Below, one piece after another: positions 10,585 to 19,623 of a stretch of DNA of 44,962 nt (positions within the stretch are counted from its first letter, which is position 1; every line of letters starts with the position of its first letter). The DNA is taken from IMG/VR virus record IMGVR_UViG_3300010430_000109, positions 1-44,962 of that record; one strand, given 5' to 3'. The notes below the pieces were generated by a model, which worked only from the letters and a program-made list of their open reading frames with translations, had not been told where the DNA came from and searched no databases. This stretch comes from a virus. The translations under genes were made by a program, and so were the position numbers.

Positions 10585-11825
10585 GCGCATTAGTAGAAGA
10601 GTTCGTTGATGTCGATTGCGCTGAACCTTTAGAGTTTCTATGGGAGAAAAAACGGTATAAAATCATATATGGTGGTCGTGCTGGTGTTAAATCCTGGGGT
10701 GTTGCTCAAGAACTCATAATACGAGCATATGAAGGTAAAGTCAGAATTCTTTGCGGCCGTGAAATCCAAAAATCAATTAAAAACTCAGTAATCAAGCTTC
10801 TTAGCGACACAATAGAACGTCTTGGTCTAACTGACTACTTCGATGTTCAACGTAATGCTATCTATTGCCCATCGACAGGATCAGAGTTCATGTTCGAAGG
10901 CTTGCACATGAATGTAGCGTCAATCAAATCAATCGAATCTGTGGACATCGTATGGATAGAAGAGGCTGAGAACATCAGTGAGAACACCTGGGATACATTG
11001 ATCCCGACTATTCGTAAGGCTGGTTCAGAGATTTGGATTACGTTTAACCCCAGGCTTGCAACTGATCCAACGTATGAGCGATTTATCGCGCCTTACCTTG
11101 TCGACATTGATGAACATGGTTTTTATGAAGATGAAGACTTGTTTGTTCGAAAAACTAGTTACAAAGATAACCCATGGTTAACTGAAGAATCTCGAAAGGA
11201 TATGGAGCGAGACAAGGCGAGAGATTACGACAAGTACCTTTGGATCTGGGAAGGTAATTGTCTCAAGCATACTGAAGCTAGAATATTTGCCAATTGGGAG
11301 ATTGAAGAGTTTGACACACCTGACAACGCTCAACTCATGTTTGGTGCTGACTGGGGATTCTCTCAAGATCCGACAACGCTCAATAGATTATTCTTTGATC
11401 ACGATAAACGTATATTGTACATTGATTATGAATCGAATCAGATTGGTTGTGAGTTGAACAATCTTCACATATTGTTTGATAAAGTACCAGGATCACGTAA
11501 ACATAGGATTCGAGCAGATAACGCGCGCCCTGAAACGATTAGTTACATGAATAAAACTGATGGGTTTGATATTGTTGGAGCCAAGAAAGGACCAGGTAGC
11601 ATTGAAGACGGTATCGAATTTCTGAAGAGTTATGATATCAAAGTCCATCCTCGTTGTAAGAATACAATATTTGAACTAACTAATTACGAGTACAAAGTAG
11701 ACAAGCAAACTGAAGAAGTGCTTGATATCATTGTAGATAAACACAATCATCACATGGATGCGATGCGTTATGCCACCGAACCATTGTGGCACGGTGGGCG
11801 AAATGTTAGAGTAATGGTTGTTTAA
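10581..11825 (+). CDS. terL: terminase large subunit
   Basis: A 414-residue packaging ATPase and nuclease of the PBSX/terminase_3 type. Walker A is GGRAGVKS (31-38), Walker B VDIVWIEEAE (121-130, catalytic Glu after the Asp-type strand), coupling motif TFNP (154-157). The C-terminal RNase H-like nuclease shows D257 in GADWGF, D313 in RADNARPE and D393 in HHMDAMRYA. It would cut concatemers and pump DNA into the prohead with the small subunit at 4162. The length is normal for the family. The neighbours (portal, minor head) support the call. Confidence 0.95.
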   Translation: MSALVEEFVDVDCAEPLEFLWEKKRYKIIYGGRAGVKSWGVAQELIIRAYEGKVRILCGREIQKSIKNSVIKLLSDTIERLGLTDYFDVQRNAIYCPSTGSEFMFEGLHMNVASIKSIESVDIVWIEEAENISENTWDTLIPTIRKAGSEIWITFNPRLATDPTYERFIAPYLVDIDEHGFYEDEDLFVRKTSYKDNPWLTEESRKDMERDKARDYDKYLWIWEGNCLKHTEARIFANWEIEEFDTPDNAQLMFGADWGFSQDPTTLNRLFFDHDKRILYIDYESNQIGCELNNLHILFDKVPGSRKHRIRADNARPETISYMNKTDGFDIVGAKKGPGSIEDGIEFLKSYDIKVHPRCKNTIFELTNYEYKVDKQTEEVLDIIVDKHNHHMDAMRYATEPLWHGGRNVRVMVV

Positions 11826-11843
11826 AAATAAGAGAGGAATCAA

Positions 11844-12113
11844 ATGATTAGTATAATTTTAGAGATTGCCGCGTGCATTATAGCCGCGTTGTTTGGTCTT
11901 GGTGGTGTCATTATTGGTCTTTCATACGATAGTACAATCATGATATTGATCAGCGGTTCGCTAATCTCGTTTGTAGTGATTTACTTGTCGATGCTCGCTG
12001 AAGTAATGCAGGGTAAACAATCGGGTTACAAGATTACGATATGTAAAGTGCTCAATAAATTAATTTATGTTACCATAGTGGCACAAGTAATTTCAGCCGC
12101 TTTAATGGTCTAA
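11844..12113 (+). CDS. three-helix membrane protein between terL and portal
   Basis: An 89-residue protein with three hydrophobic segments (about 4-26, 30-53, 71-88) and few charges. AGAGGA at 11832-11837 is a good ribosome site. A membrane protein is unusual between terminase and portal; it has the size and helix count of a class I holin, but a full lysis cassette is elsewhere (37297). It could be an inserted accessory gene (a moron). Function not known. Confidence 0.65.
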   Translation: MISIILEIAACIIAALFGLGGVIIGLSYDSTIMILISGSLISFVVIYLSMLAEVMQGKQSGYKITICKVLNKLIYVTIVAQVISAALMV

Positions 12114-12116
12114 TCT

Positions 12117-13448
12117 ATGTTATATCCCGAAAATTACGGTTTAGAGAAAAAGAATTACATAGCACCTGTCAACATAAATACATCATTTGCTGATTTTTTA
12201 TTGACGGGCGGTAATAGTGATTTGTCAATGATTGCAGTCATACAGATGTATATGGATGCAATGCCGTTTTTCAATGCTGTCGATGTGAGAGCTAAACATT
12301 ATTCACAAATACCGATGCGCGTTCGTGATAAAAACACGAACGCTTTTGTCGAGAATCACCCATCTATAGAACTATTAGATAATCCGAACGCTGATGTGTC
12401 GGGTCTAGAATTTGCAATTGAGATGTCTAGTTTCTTAGACATCACCGGTAATGCGTTCGTAATTGCGACCGGTCGAGTTGAAAAATCTCCACATGAACTT
12501 GTGAATATCCCCCCTCAAAACATTACCTTTGGAACAGGTACTAAATTTGGTGTAATGCACGTTCCAGACTGGATCCAGGTTACAACGTCAACGAATGGTT
12601 TGTCAGAAATGTTTTTTGCCGAGGAAGTTCGAGAAGGCGATCAGTCAGTTGTTAGGTTTTATAATAAGCTTAGAAACAAAGAATTATGGCACATACGACT
12701 ATTTAACCCTAAACGGAATTCTGGTAATTTCTGGGGAATGAGTAAAGCACGACCTATTTTTCTAGAAATACAACAGTACCTCGCAGGTAACAACAACAAT
12801 TGGTCAATGTTAAAGCGCGGTACTCGGTTATCGACAGCATGGGTAAACAATCGAGGTGAAGAACTCACGGATGTACAGTGGGGTCGTTTACAAGAAGAAG
12901 CAAACAAGTACAAAGGTGACACCAACGCCGGTGGTACTCCAATCCTTGACGGTATGGACGTTAAAGATATTCAATCTAAAAATACTGATATGCAGTTCAA
13001 AGAACTTCAAGAATCGATGTTGGTGCGGATTTCAATTATTTACGGTATACCGCTTGCAATGTTGACGGTTGGAGCAATGACACTCAATAACCTAGAGGTT
13101 AGCGGATTACAGCTCTATGATAACGCTACTTTACCGCACACGAACTACCTGTACGAAGAATTGACTAGATTTTTACTACCGCGATATGATAACTCAGAGA
13201 ATTTAAAATATTCGTTCAGTGAGTTCGATATTCCGTCACTGCGGCCACGATTGTTAGATAATGCAACTAAACAGAAGTCACTGAACGTTAATACTATCAA
13301 CGAGATAAGAACAATCATTGGTGATGATGATACTAGCGAGGGCGGCGATATAGTGTACATCCCTTCGTCTTTGGTTCCAGCTGGTACTGATTTTCTCGAA
13401 GATCCTGAACCGACCGACTCGTTAGCGAGTGATGACGATGCCAGCTAG
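12117..13448 (+). CDS. portal protein (HK97 type)
   Basis: A 443-residue protein with the pattern of HK97-type portals: an N-terminal clip-wing part with V-D-V-R-A-K-H-Y-S-Q-I-P-M-R-V (55-70), HPSIELLDNPN (80-90), DITGNAFVIA (108-117), the long helical stem, and the IYGIPLAMLTVG block (about 309-320). Twelve copies would form the DNA gateway at one head vertex and dock TerL. Acidic C-terminus (SLASDDDAS), which overlaps the next gene. The ribosome site is weak, so translation is probably coupled to the gene before. Confidence 0.92.
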   Translation: MLYPENYGLEKKNYIAPVNINTSFADFLLTGGNSDLSMIAVIQMYMDAMPFFNAVDVRAKHYSQIPMRVRDKNTNAFVENHPSIELLDNPNADVSGLEFAIEMSSFLDITGNAFVIATGRVEKSPHELVNIPPQNITFGTGTKFGVMHVPDWIQVTTSTNGLSEMFFAEEVREGDQSVVRFYNKLRNKELWHIRLFNPKRNSGNFWGMSKARPIFLEIQQYLAGNNNNWSMLKRGTRLSTAWVNNRGEELTDVQWGRLQEEANKYKGDTNAGGTPILDGMDVKDIQSKNTDMQFKELQESMLVRISIIYGIPLAMLTVGAMTLNNLEVSGLQLYDNATLPHTNYLYEELTRFLLPRYDNSENLKYSFSEFDIPSLRPRLLDNATKQKSLNVNTINEIRTIIGDDDTSEGGDIVYIPSSLVPAGTDFLEDPEPTDSLASDDDAS

Positions 13449-14391
13449 TGAATCATCAAGACGGCAAGCTAGAAAAGATCTAAGATCGAAGATTAAACTT
13501 GAAAAAGATTTTATCCGTAAACTAACGCGTTTGAACAATCGGATTGTTAGAAAAATGATGCTTGAGTTTGCCAGTAAGGGTATTGTGTTAAATGCCCGAG
13601 AGTTTGAACTTGAATTATCAGCATTGTTAGAAAATCAGTATGGTCGAGCTCAGAAAGTATTCGATGACCAAATTAGGGACGTACTACCCAAAGATTTAGA
13701 ATCGACAGATAATGAAGATGCTGCGATAGCTTTGGCGCTAGGATTATTTTTTGCGGATAGGAAGATATCTCAATCGCAGATAATCACGAGAACTAACCAG
13801 AAAGATATTAGTTCTTCTATTGTGCAGGCCGATGAAACTTTACAAGATGCGGCCGATATTGGGGAAATCGTTACTAATCGAGAAGTTGCCAAAAGTGCTG
13901 GTACATTATTACGGCGTAAACTGAAGAGTCGAACCAGTGTGATTGCGGCAACAGAAATACAGGTTGCCGCAGAAACATCTAAAGCGGTTGAAACAGCGGT
14001 ACTAACCAGGAATCAAGCATCATTGCCGAGATTCGAGTTTAGATTCTCTGTTCCTCAATTACCGTTAGGGTTGCCACCACCTGAATTTGAGAAAGAATGG
14101 GTAACATCTGGCGATGAAAAGGTTCGGCGGAAATCAACAGGTAAATTTAGTCATGTTAAGGCAGATGGTCAAAAGGTAAAGATCAGCGAGTCTTTTATTG
14201 TGAGCAATGAGTTGTTAAGAATACCAGGTGATACAAGTCAAGGCGCTAGTTTAGGCAATGTGATCAATTGTAGATGTGCTAGTGTCAGAGATCGAAAAGG
14301 TGTGTTGAACGCTAGAAAAGCAATTTTTGAAGCCGAAACACAATTAGAATTGGAAACTGAAGTCGCCCTTCCTGAGTTTGGGTTTAGTTAG
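13432..14391 (+). CDS. minor head protein (Mu F / SPP1 gp7-like)
   Basis: A 319-residue protein. The N-terminal two thirds is helical; the C-terminal part holds the family block KEWVTSGDEKVR ... HVKADGQKV ... NVINCRCAS, the typical W-x-x-x-x-D-x-x-V-R plus 'N-C-R-C' end of Mu gpF-like proteins that bind the portal and travel with DNA. ATGs at 13432 and 13438 and a GTG at 13429 are all possible; it overlaps the portal gene by 17 bp. Confidence 0.85.
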   Translation: MTMPASESSRRQARKDLRSKIKLEKDFIRKLTRLNNRIVRKMMLEFASKGIVLNAREFELELSALLENQYGRAQKVFDDQIRDVLPKDLESTDNEDAAIALALGLFFADRKISQSQIITRTNQKDISSSIVQADETLQDAADIGEIVTNREVAKSAGTLLRRKLKSRTSVIAATEIQVAAETSKAVETAVLTRNQASLPRFEFRFSVPQLPLGLPPPEFEKEWVTSGDEKVRRKSTGKFSHVKADGQKVKISESFIVSNELLRIPGDTSQGASLGNVINCRCASVRDRKGVLNARKAIFEAETQLELETEVALPEFGFS

Positions 14392-14449
14392 AGACTTGCT
14401 TAAACACTCACGAATGGTTAGAATTACATATTACAGAGGATTTGAAACC

Positions 14450-15199
14450 GTGAATTTGAAAAAGAAATCAGGCTTAGACAGAATAGATGTACCTTTTGAA
14501 ATAAAGAATCTGTTCGACGATGATGTCGATAGTGATTTTTTTATCTTCGAGGGTTTCGCTTCCACTTTTGGAAACTTGGATTTAGTTGACGATATCGTCA
14601 TGCCAGGCGCGTTCAATAAATCTATTGAGAAAACATTACCCGTTATATTGTGGCAACATAATAGTAATGAACCAATCGGAATGACTGCTGAAATTAAAGA
14701 ACTCCCACAGGGTTTATTTATTCGAGCAAAGTTGCCGAAAGATGACAGCTTCGTCAAGAATCGAGTCATGCCACAATTACGCATTGGTTCAATCAAATCG
14801 ATGTCCATTGGTTTTATTGTAGTAGACCAAGAGATTGATCTGGACGATGGTAGAATTAGAAGATTGACTGAAGTTGATCTAAAAGAAGTTAGTTTGGTGA
14901 CGTTTCCCGCTAACGAGCAAGCGGTTATTACCGATGTTAAAAAAATTACAGTCGATGATGTGAAAGAAATCACAACACGACGCGAATTTGAGAAATTCCT
15001 ACGGGAAGTAGGATTGTCAAAAACTGCGGCCGAAATGGTCGTATCCAATAAGTTCAATGAGTCTTTACAGGGGGATCCTGTCGATGATGATCTTGAGCTG
15101 AAAAACGCGCTAAAAGCCATGACTGAAAAGTTTGATGAAAAAATGGCGCTTAGTGAACTCAGTAAAATTTCAAAAAAGGTGAATACCCATGTTAGATGA
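14450..15199 (+). CDS. prohead protease (HK97 gp4 / U35-like)
   Basis: A 249-residue assembly protease. The catalytic histidine is H70 in LWQHNSNEPIG, the serine S119 in SMSIGF, with the following EVSLVTFPAN (E146) block. It would cut the delta domain of the major capsid protein and itself during maturation. GTG 14450, nine bases after AGAGGA, gives a start typical of the family; TTG 14378 and ATG 14414 are open but lack a ribosome site. The C-terminal tail of about 80 charged residues may act as scaffold binding. It overlaps the capsid gene by 11 bp. Confidence 0.92.
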   Translation: MNLKKKSGLDRIDVPFEIKNLFDDDVDSDFFIFEGFASTFGNLDLVDDIVMPGAFNKSIEKTLPVILWQHNSNEPIGMTAEIKELPQGLFIRAKLPKDDSFVKNRVMPQLRIGSIKSMSIGFIVVDQEIDLDDGRIRRLTEVDLKEVSLVTFPANEQAVITDVKKITVDDVKEITTRREFEKFLREVGLSKTAAEMVVSNKFNESLQGDPVDDDLELKNALKAMTEKFDEKMALSELSKISKKVNTHVR

Positions 15200-16493
15200 A
15201 ATCAAAGCACTTGGTGAAAAAGTTGAAGCATATTCAAAAGCAACAATTGCTGCTCAAGAAGCTTCAACAGAAAATGAAAAAAAGAACGATAGCTTAATCA
15301 AAGTTGTCGAAAAGAAAGCGGCTGAAGATGCTGCTAAAATCGCGGATGAAATGCAATCAATGAAACAAGAAGTTGATTCTGTCAAGAAGACTGCTGAATA
15401 TATTGAGAAAGCAGTTTCTCGAATCGGTGGGTCGGATAACGGAAGCAATAACGAAATGGAATTGAAAGCCGCTGATCAAACCGCTCGTTTCTTACGAACT
15501 AATCAAGTAATGGATAATGATGTTGCTGAAGCTGTTGTGCGTGCTATGTGTGAGAAATCATTCATCGGTGTTAGTGCTGAACGAAGAGAACACGAAATTA
15601 AAACGCTTATAGCTGGTGTAAATCCTCAAGGTGGTTATTTTATCCGTCCTGAGCGTTCAGCCACAATGATTAAGCGGATTTTCGAAACATCCCCAATTAG
15701 AAACATTGCTAATATTGAAACTACTGCTTCTGATTCAATGGAATTTGTCATTGATGATGATGAAGCAACTAGCGGCGGATGGGTTGGTGAAACCAGTTCT
15801 CGCGGTGAAACAGCAACGCCAGATATCGGATTGATTACTATTCCAGCTCATGAGCAATTCGCTCAACCTAAAGCAACTCAGAAAATGTTAGATGATGCGG
15901 GTTTCGATATTGAATCTTGGTTGTCTCGCAAAGTTACAAGCAAAATGTCTCGTACTGAGAACACTGCTTTTGTACTCGGTGACGGATCTCAGAAAGCTAG
16001 AGGTTTCTTGACTCTTGATGCTTGGGCTTCGAATGGTGTTTATGAACGTAACAAGATTGAACAGGTTTCATCTGGTGCCGCTGCTGATTTTACCGCTGAT
16101 GGTATCAAAAATTTACAAACTAGTTTAATCGAAGAGTATCAAGCTGGTGCAGTATTTGGCATTAAGCGTGCATCTTGGCAGAACATTATCACTTTGAAAG
16201 ATGGTAACGGTGCTTACTTGTTAGATCCTCGAAGTATGAAAGTCGGTGACGATTTGACATTACTTGGTAAACGCGTAATTTTCATGAACGATATGCCTGC
16301 GATTGCCGCTGATGCGTTAGCGTTAGTTTACGGTGATTTTTCAATGGGTTACACTATTGTTGACCGAATCGGTTTTAGAGTTATTCGCGATGATGTAACG
16401 GCTAAACCGTTCATTAAGTTTTACACAACTAAGCGAACCGGTGGTGATGTTACTAATTATGAATCTCTTAAGATTCAGAAATTAGAAGTGTAA
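15189..16493 (+). CDS. major capsid protein (HK97 fold)
   Basis: A 434-residue protein. Residues 1-85 are a lysine/glutamate/alanine-rich coiled coil, the delta domain that acts as built-in scaffold and is removed by the protease next door. The mature fold starts near residue 90-110; recognisable HK97 blocks are NPQGGYFIRPE (N-arm/E-loop start), RNIANIETT, GGWVGETSSRGETATP, the spine FDIESWLSRKVTSKMS, AFVLGDGSQKARGFL, and the P-domain LLGKRVIFMNDMPAIAADALALVYGDF. AAGGTG is the ribosome site. Whether crosslinks form is not clear. Confidence 0.96.
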   Translation: MLDEIKALGEKVEAYSKATIAAQEASTENEKKNDSLIKVVEKKAAEDAAKIADEMQSMKQEVDSVKKTAEYIEKAVSRIGGSDNGSNNEMELKAADQTARFLRTNQVMDNDVAEAVVRAMCEKSFIGVSAERREHEIKTLIAGVNPQGGYFIRPERSATMIKRIFETSPIRNIANIETTASDSMEFVIDDDEATSGGWVGETSSRGETATPDIGLITIPAHEQFAQPKATQKMLDDAGFDIESWLSRKVTSKMSRTENTAFVLGDGSQKARGFLTLDAWASNGVYERNKIEQVSSGAAADFTADGIKNLQTSLIEEYQAGAVFGIKRASWQNIITLKDGNGAYLLDPRSMKVGDDLTLLGKRVIFMNDMPAIAADALALVYGDFSMGYTIVDRIGFRVIRDDVTAKPFIKFYTTKRTGGDVTNYESLKIQKLEV

Positions 16494-16526
16494 TTTTAAC
16501 TTAACTGAAATATTGGAGAAAAAATC

Positions 16527-16946
16527 ATGGCAGTTAAAGATATTCGAAGCAACCTTAAACAAAATGTTGCTTTAACCGTAGCACTTTCAACAGACACCAC
16601 TACAAATGGTGCCGCGATTGATACCGCTGATTATGAACTCGGTTTAATGCTCACCCCTTATGTGAACAACTATACCGATGGTACTTATACTTTCACACTT
16701 GAAGAATCTGTTGATGCGGCGTTTACTTCGCCGGTTGCGATTGTTGACGGTAGTGATAAGTTGATTGGCACGCTTGCAGCATTGGTGAAAACATCCGCTG
16801 ATGCGTCAGCGTCACAGCTTGCAACTCTTGGTGTTATCAGCAACCTTCAGTTTGTCCGAATGAACGTTGTTTCAACATCTACATCAACAGGTGCGGATGT
16901 TGCGGTAATCGTCAGTCAGAAAGGTGAAAATTTACCTATAGTGTAA
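16527..16946 (+). CDS. probable capsid decoration or head-associated protein
   Basis: A 139-residue beta-rich, Thr/Ser/Ala-rich acidic protein after a strong ribosome site (GGAGAA). It lies directly after the capsid gene and before a terminator, the position of decoration proteins. The core (TYTFTLEESVDAAFTSPVAIVDG, then SNLQFVRMNVVST) resembles small phage structural proteins of this class, but no diagnostic motif can be named. High expression is suggested by position and ribosome site. Confidence 0.6.
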   Translation: MAVKDIRSNLKQNVALTVALSTDTTTNGAAIDTADYELGLMLTPYVNNYTDGTYTFTLEESVDAAFTSPVAIVDGSDKLIGTLAALVKTSADASASQLATLGVISNLQFVRMNVVSTSTSTGADVAVIVSQKGENLPIV

Positions 16947-16957
16947 CTTAACCAAGC

Positions 16958-16980
16958 AAGCCGCTTTCGGGCGGTTTTCT
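16958..16980 (+). terminator. intrinsic terminator after capsid/decoration genes
   Basis: AAGCCGC (16958-16964) pairs with GCGGTTT around TTTCGG, then TTCTTC. The T-run is interrupted, so it may be leaky, which would give extra capsid message while letting some transcription continue to the head-completion and tail genes. Confidence 0.65.
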
Positions 16981-17002
16981 TCTTGACTGAAAGGTTAGAC
17001 AA

Positions 17003-17263
17003 ATGAAAGAAGTATTTATTTTAAAACATTGCACGTATGCTCAAGATAAGCCACATTTATCACATCTGAATTTTAAGATGGGTGAATCACGCGCTTTACC
17101 TGGTTACATGGTTGACTCTATGATTAAGAATGGTGACGCTATGATTAAACCTGAGCGTACTTCACTGGTTGAACCTGAAATTAAAGAAACTGTTTCAGTT
17201 GAACCTGAAATTAAAGAAAAACCCAAGAAACGGGTTAAAGCTAAAAAGGTAAGTAAATCATGA
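17003..17263 (+). CDS. hypothetical head protein with charged repeat tail
   Basis: An 86-residue protein. Residues 1-55 are a small folded part (KHCTYAQDKPHLSHLNFKMGE); the tail contains two near-identical copies of (S)L/VVEPEIKE (about 54-61 and 65-72) and ends in a lysine-rich run (KPKKRVKAKKVSKS). The layout resembles the short proteins between capsid and connector genes in other HK97-type phages. ATGA overlap with the next gene. Function not known. Confidence 0.6.
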   Translation: MKEVFILKHCTYAQDKPHLSHLNFKMGESRALPGYMVDSMIKNGDAMIKPERTSLVEPEIKETVSVEPEIKEKPKKRVKAKKVSKS

Positions 17264-17697
17264 CTGCAAATGTAGATAATTATTTCGAACAGTCGATTGG
17301 TACAGATAATAAACTTGTACTTGGTGGATCTGTTGAAAGTGCAGCGGGCGCGAATCTGAAAACTAAAATCGTAACTGTGGCTATTGGTGATGTATCAACA
17401 GCCGGGAGTGTTTGGTGTGTTCCTGGTATTGCTGGAACTATCGTTAAAATCAGCAATGTTATTGACGCGGCAATCACTAGTGCGGATGCTGGGTTAACGT
17501 TTGAAATCGGTGGAACGGCGGTTACTGGTGCAGCAATCACAATTGCTAACGCAGGTTCGGCGGCTGGTGATGTAGATCAATCAACTCCGAGCGCATTGAA
17601 CGTTATTACTGCGGCTGAAGCAATTGAAATTGTGAAAGATGGATTGAGTAGCACAGCTTCTAACGGTGTTGTTGCTTTAGAAATCTTGCCATCGTAA
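17260..17697 (+). CDS. probable head fibre or decoration protein
   Basis: A 145-residue Ala/Gly/Val/Ser-rich beta protein with few charges (AAGANLKTKIVTVAIGDVSTAG...). It lies between the capsid and the gp6-like connector, as decoration proteins often do. The first 20 residues include FEQSIGTDNKLVLGG, possibly a capsid-binding segment. Stop and next start overlap (TAATG). It may work with the decoration protein at 16527. Confidence 0.55.
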   Translation: MTANVDNYFEQSIGTDNKLVLGGSVESAAGANLKTKIVTVAIGDVSTAGSVWCVPGIAGTIVKISNVIDAAITSADAGLTFEIGGTAVTGAAITIANAGSAAGDVDQSTPSALNVITAAEAIEIVKDGLSSTASNGVVALEILPS

Positions 17698-18329
17698 TGA
17701 CGTATAGAGCTTTCACTTACGAGGTGACAGTTCCGCCTGCGGGTTTAGCTGTTCCCTTGGCAACTTTTAAACTGCACGCTAAACCAAGTGCGTCGACTAG
17801 CGATGATTTATTGACGTTGTATCTCGAAGCGGCTATAAAATATGCCGAGGAATTCACTCGGAGAGATTTTATAAATCGCACATATAAGACTTTTCGAGAT
17901 ATTTTTCCAGGTTCCCAGGTTTACGACTTATATTCTCTATCGAATACTGGTAATGTGGGTTTTGAGTTACGTCGTTCTAAGTTACAATCAATCACAAGTG
18001 TTAAGTATTTGGTGAGTGATGTGTTAACGACAGTTGCTACATCGGTTTATTATAATACGTTCGAGAATGACTATTCGAAAGTTTTGACTAAACCTGACCA
18101 GTCATGGCCGACAGATGCGGATAATCGTTTACAAGCGATTGAAATTACTTTCGTTGCTGGGTTTGGTGCAACTGATGCTGATGTTCCTGATTGTTTGCAG
18201 CAAGCAATTATGTTACACGCCACGCAGATGTTAGAGAATCGCGGTGATTGTGACGACTTAAACGTTAAAGATACTGTACCCGCAGCGGCGAAGGTAATTT
18301 ATCTTCAGAACAGGATTGAGAACTTATGA
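17697..18329 (+). CDS. head-tail connector (HK97 gp6-like adaptor)
   Basis: A 210-residue protein with the pattern of gp6-like connectors: an N-terminal helical bundle with DDLLTLYLEAAIKYAEEFTRRDFI (36-59), a strand insertion with RRSKLQSITSVKYL (92-105), VAGFGATDADVPDCLQQAIMLHATQMLENR (154-183). Dodecamers or tridecamers dock under the portal and hold the head-closure protein. Longer than the ~100-residue HK97 gp6 and closer to the SPP1 gp15/long gp6 form. Overlaps the next gene by ATGA. Confidence 0.85.
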   Translation: MTYRAFTYEVTVPPAGLAVPLATFKLHAKPSASTSDDLLTLYLEAAIKYAEEFTRRDFINRTYKTFRDIFPGSQVYDLYSLSNTGNVGFELRRSKLQSITSVKYLVSDVLTTVATSVYYNTFENDYSKVLTKPDQSWPTDADNRLQAIEITFVAGFGATDADVPDCLQQAIMLHATQMLENRGDCDDLNVKDTVPAAAKVIYLQNRIENL

Positions 18330-18625
18330 CAGTATTATTAGATAATGTAACAGCGAATGTTGAAGGTGCAGCCGTAGCGAAACGCGGCGGTCCAGCCGTA
18401 GTAATTGTTCGAGGTGACACTTACGATAGCGGAACAGTGAATATTCAAATGGCTAGTGTTAATGATACTGTTGCGGGGCCGCGTTTTTCAACGCTTACAG
18501 ATGGTGCATTCACTACTGATGGTCAAGTTAAAATTGATTATCTGCCAGTAGGGACACTTATAAGAGCCACGTTGACAGGTTCATCAGGTTCATCAGTCAA
18601 CATGTATGCAGAACTACTACAATAA
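18326..18625 (+). CDS. hypothetical beta-rich structural protein
   Basis: A 99-residue protein with a beta-sandwich-like pattern: repeated strand-turn units such as PAVVIVRGDTYDSGTVNIQM and VKIDYLPVGTLIRATLTGSSG. It lies among head-completion genes and could be a virion surface or neck component. No cysteine, no motif. It is followed by the (ATT)9 run. Confidence 0.55.
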   Translation: MTVLLDNVTANVEGAAVAKRGGPAVVIVRGDTYDSGTVNIQMASVNDTVAGPRFSTLTDGAFTTDGQVKIDYLPVGTLIRATLTGSSGSSVNMYAELLQ

Positions 18626-18626
18626 A

Positions 18627-18658
<32 letters not shown>

Positions 18659-18672
18659 GAGTGAAAGGTTAA

Positions 18673-19071
18673 ATGTCAACATACGTCGTAGAGTTAAGCG
18701 ATTCTGAATGGATCGACGCATCTCGAGATAACACTTTTGGGTTTATAACAAACCCAACGGAAGATAATGTTATCTATACACAGAATACGGGTTTGCCGCC
18801 TGTGTCATTGAAAGACGGACATGTTTTACTTCCTAAATCACGAGCACCATTTCTAATACAATCAACTGAAACAATTTTCGCTAGGTCACTAAGAACCAAC
18901 GCGAAAATTATCATCACCCCCGCAAAAGAAAGTAATTCAAAAGAAAACGAAATAACTATGGTCGCACAAAACAGCAGAATTATAATGTTGTTAAAAGCGA
19001 TCTTACTTGGTATCGAAATTATAGCTGATCAAGAAGTAAACACACTTATTGATGATATTGAAGAGGGTTGA
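18673..19071 (+). CDS. hypothetical structural protein
   Basis: A 132-residue protein. Residues 1-85 are beta-rich with a hydrophobic pattern like small virion proteins (SLKDGHVLLPKSRAPFLIQS); residues 96-120 (SRIIMLLKAILLGIEIIADQE) form an amphipathic or weakly membrane-like helix; the end is acidic. It lies between the connector and three further structural-looking genes. No family is recognised. Confidence 0.55.
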   Translation: MSTYVVELSDSEWIDASRDNTFGFITNPTEDNVIYTQNTGLPPVSLKDGHVLLPKSRAPFLIQSTETIFARSLRTNAKIIITPAKESNSKENEITMVAQNSRIIMLLKAILLGIEIIADQEVNTLIDDIEEG

Positions 19072-19074
19072 AAA

Positions 19075-19623
19075 ATGGCTTTTGAAATTACATGGACCAG
19101 CGATAGAACCAACGGTGTAGAGAAAGCCAAAGGATCTGACAATCGTTTGAATGTTTCATCGCGTAGCGATGGACGGTCATATTATAATAGTCGTGACGAA
19201 TCTTTAGCATTTTCTGCACTGTGGGATGATTCCAGCTCTGAGGCTGGCGATTTTATATTATCTTGGAAAAACACTGATGCGACCGGTAAAGTTTTAGTTA
19301 TCCATCGGATTCAAACGAATTCGGAAAACACTGATGGTAGTTTTAAGTTACACCTAGTTGACGGTGATGCGATTGGTGCATCGGTTACACCCGTTTGTTT
19401 GAATCGTTCTAAACCTAAAACAGCACAAGCGATTTGTAAAGAAGCAGCAGGTACACCATTAACGGGTTTAATATCTGACCTTGAAATTGATCATGTTTCG
19501 AATGGTGACGAAATGTCAAGTGATGACTTATTTCGCGTTGGTCAAGATCAAACCGTTGCAATCGAGTACGAGCAAGGCACTACAGGTCGTACATGGGGTA
19601 AAATTATCGGTTATTACGAATAA
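19075..19623 (+). CDS. hypothetical structural protein
   Basis: A 182-residue beta-rich protein with many Asp, Ser and Thr. The first part has a YYNSRDESLAFSALWDDSS block; two cysteines (about 108 and 122) flank a Lys-rich turn. It shows no signal peptide. Its stop overlaps the start of the next gene (TAATG), so the two are made together and probably form part of the same virion structure, such as a whisker or head-surface fibre. Confidence 0.55.
   Translation: MAFEITWTSDRTNGVEKAKGSDNRLNVSSRSDGRSYYNSRDESLAFSALWDDSSSEAGDFILSWKNTDATGKVLVIHRIQTNSENTDGSFKLHLVDGDAIGASVTPVCLNRSKPKTAQAICKEAAGTPLTGLISDLEIDHVSNGDEMSSDDLFRVGQDQTVAIEYEQGTTGRTWGKIIGYYE

Noticed and set aside
14586-14601. TTGACGATATCGTCAT operator-like string in the protease gene
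   Set aside because: One arm base is wrong and the string codes the conserved protease residues LVDDIV; no promoter follows.
14431-15120. 229-codon minus-strand ORF
   Set aside because: It lies antisense to the prohead protease, a clear family member; Ser/Phe/Leu-rich composition is typical of an antisense shadow.
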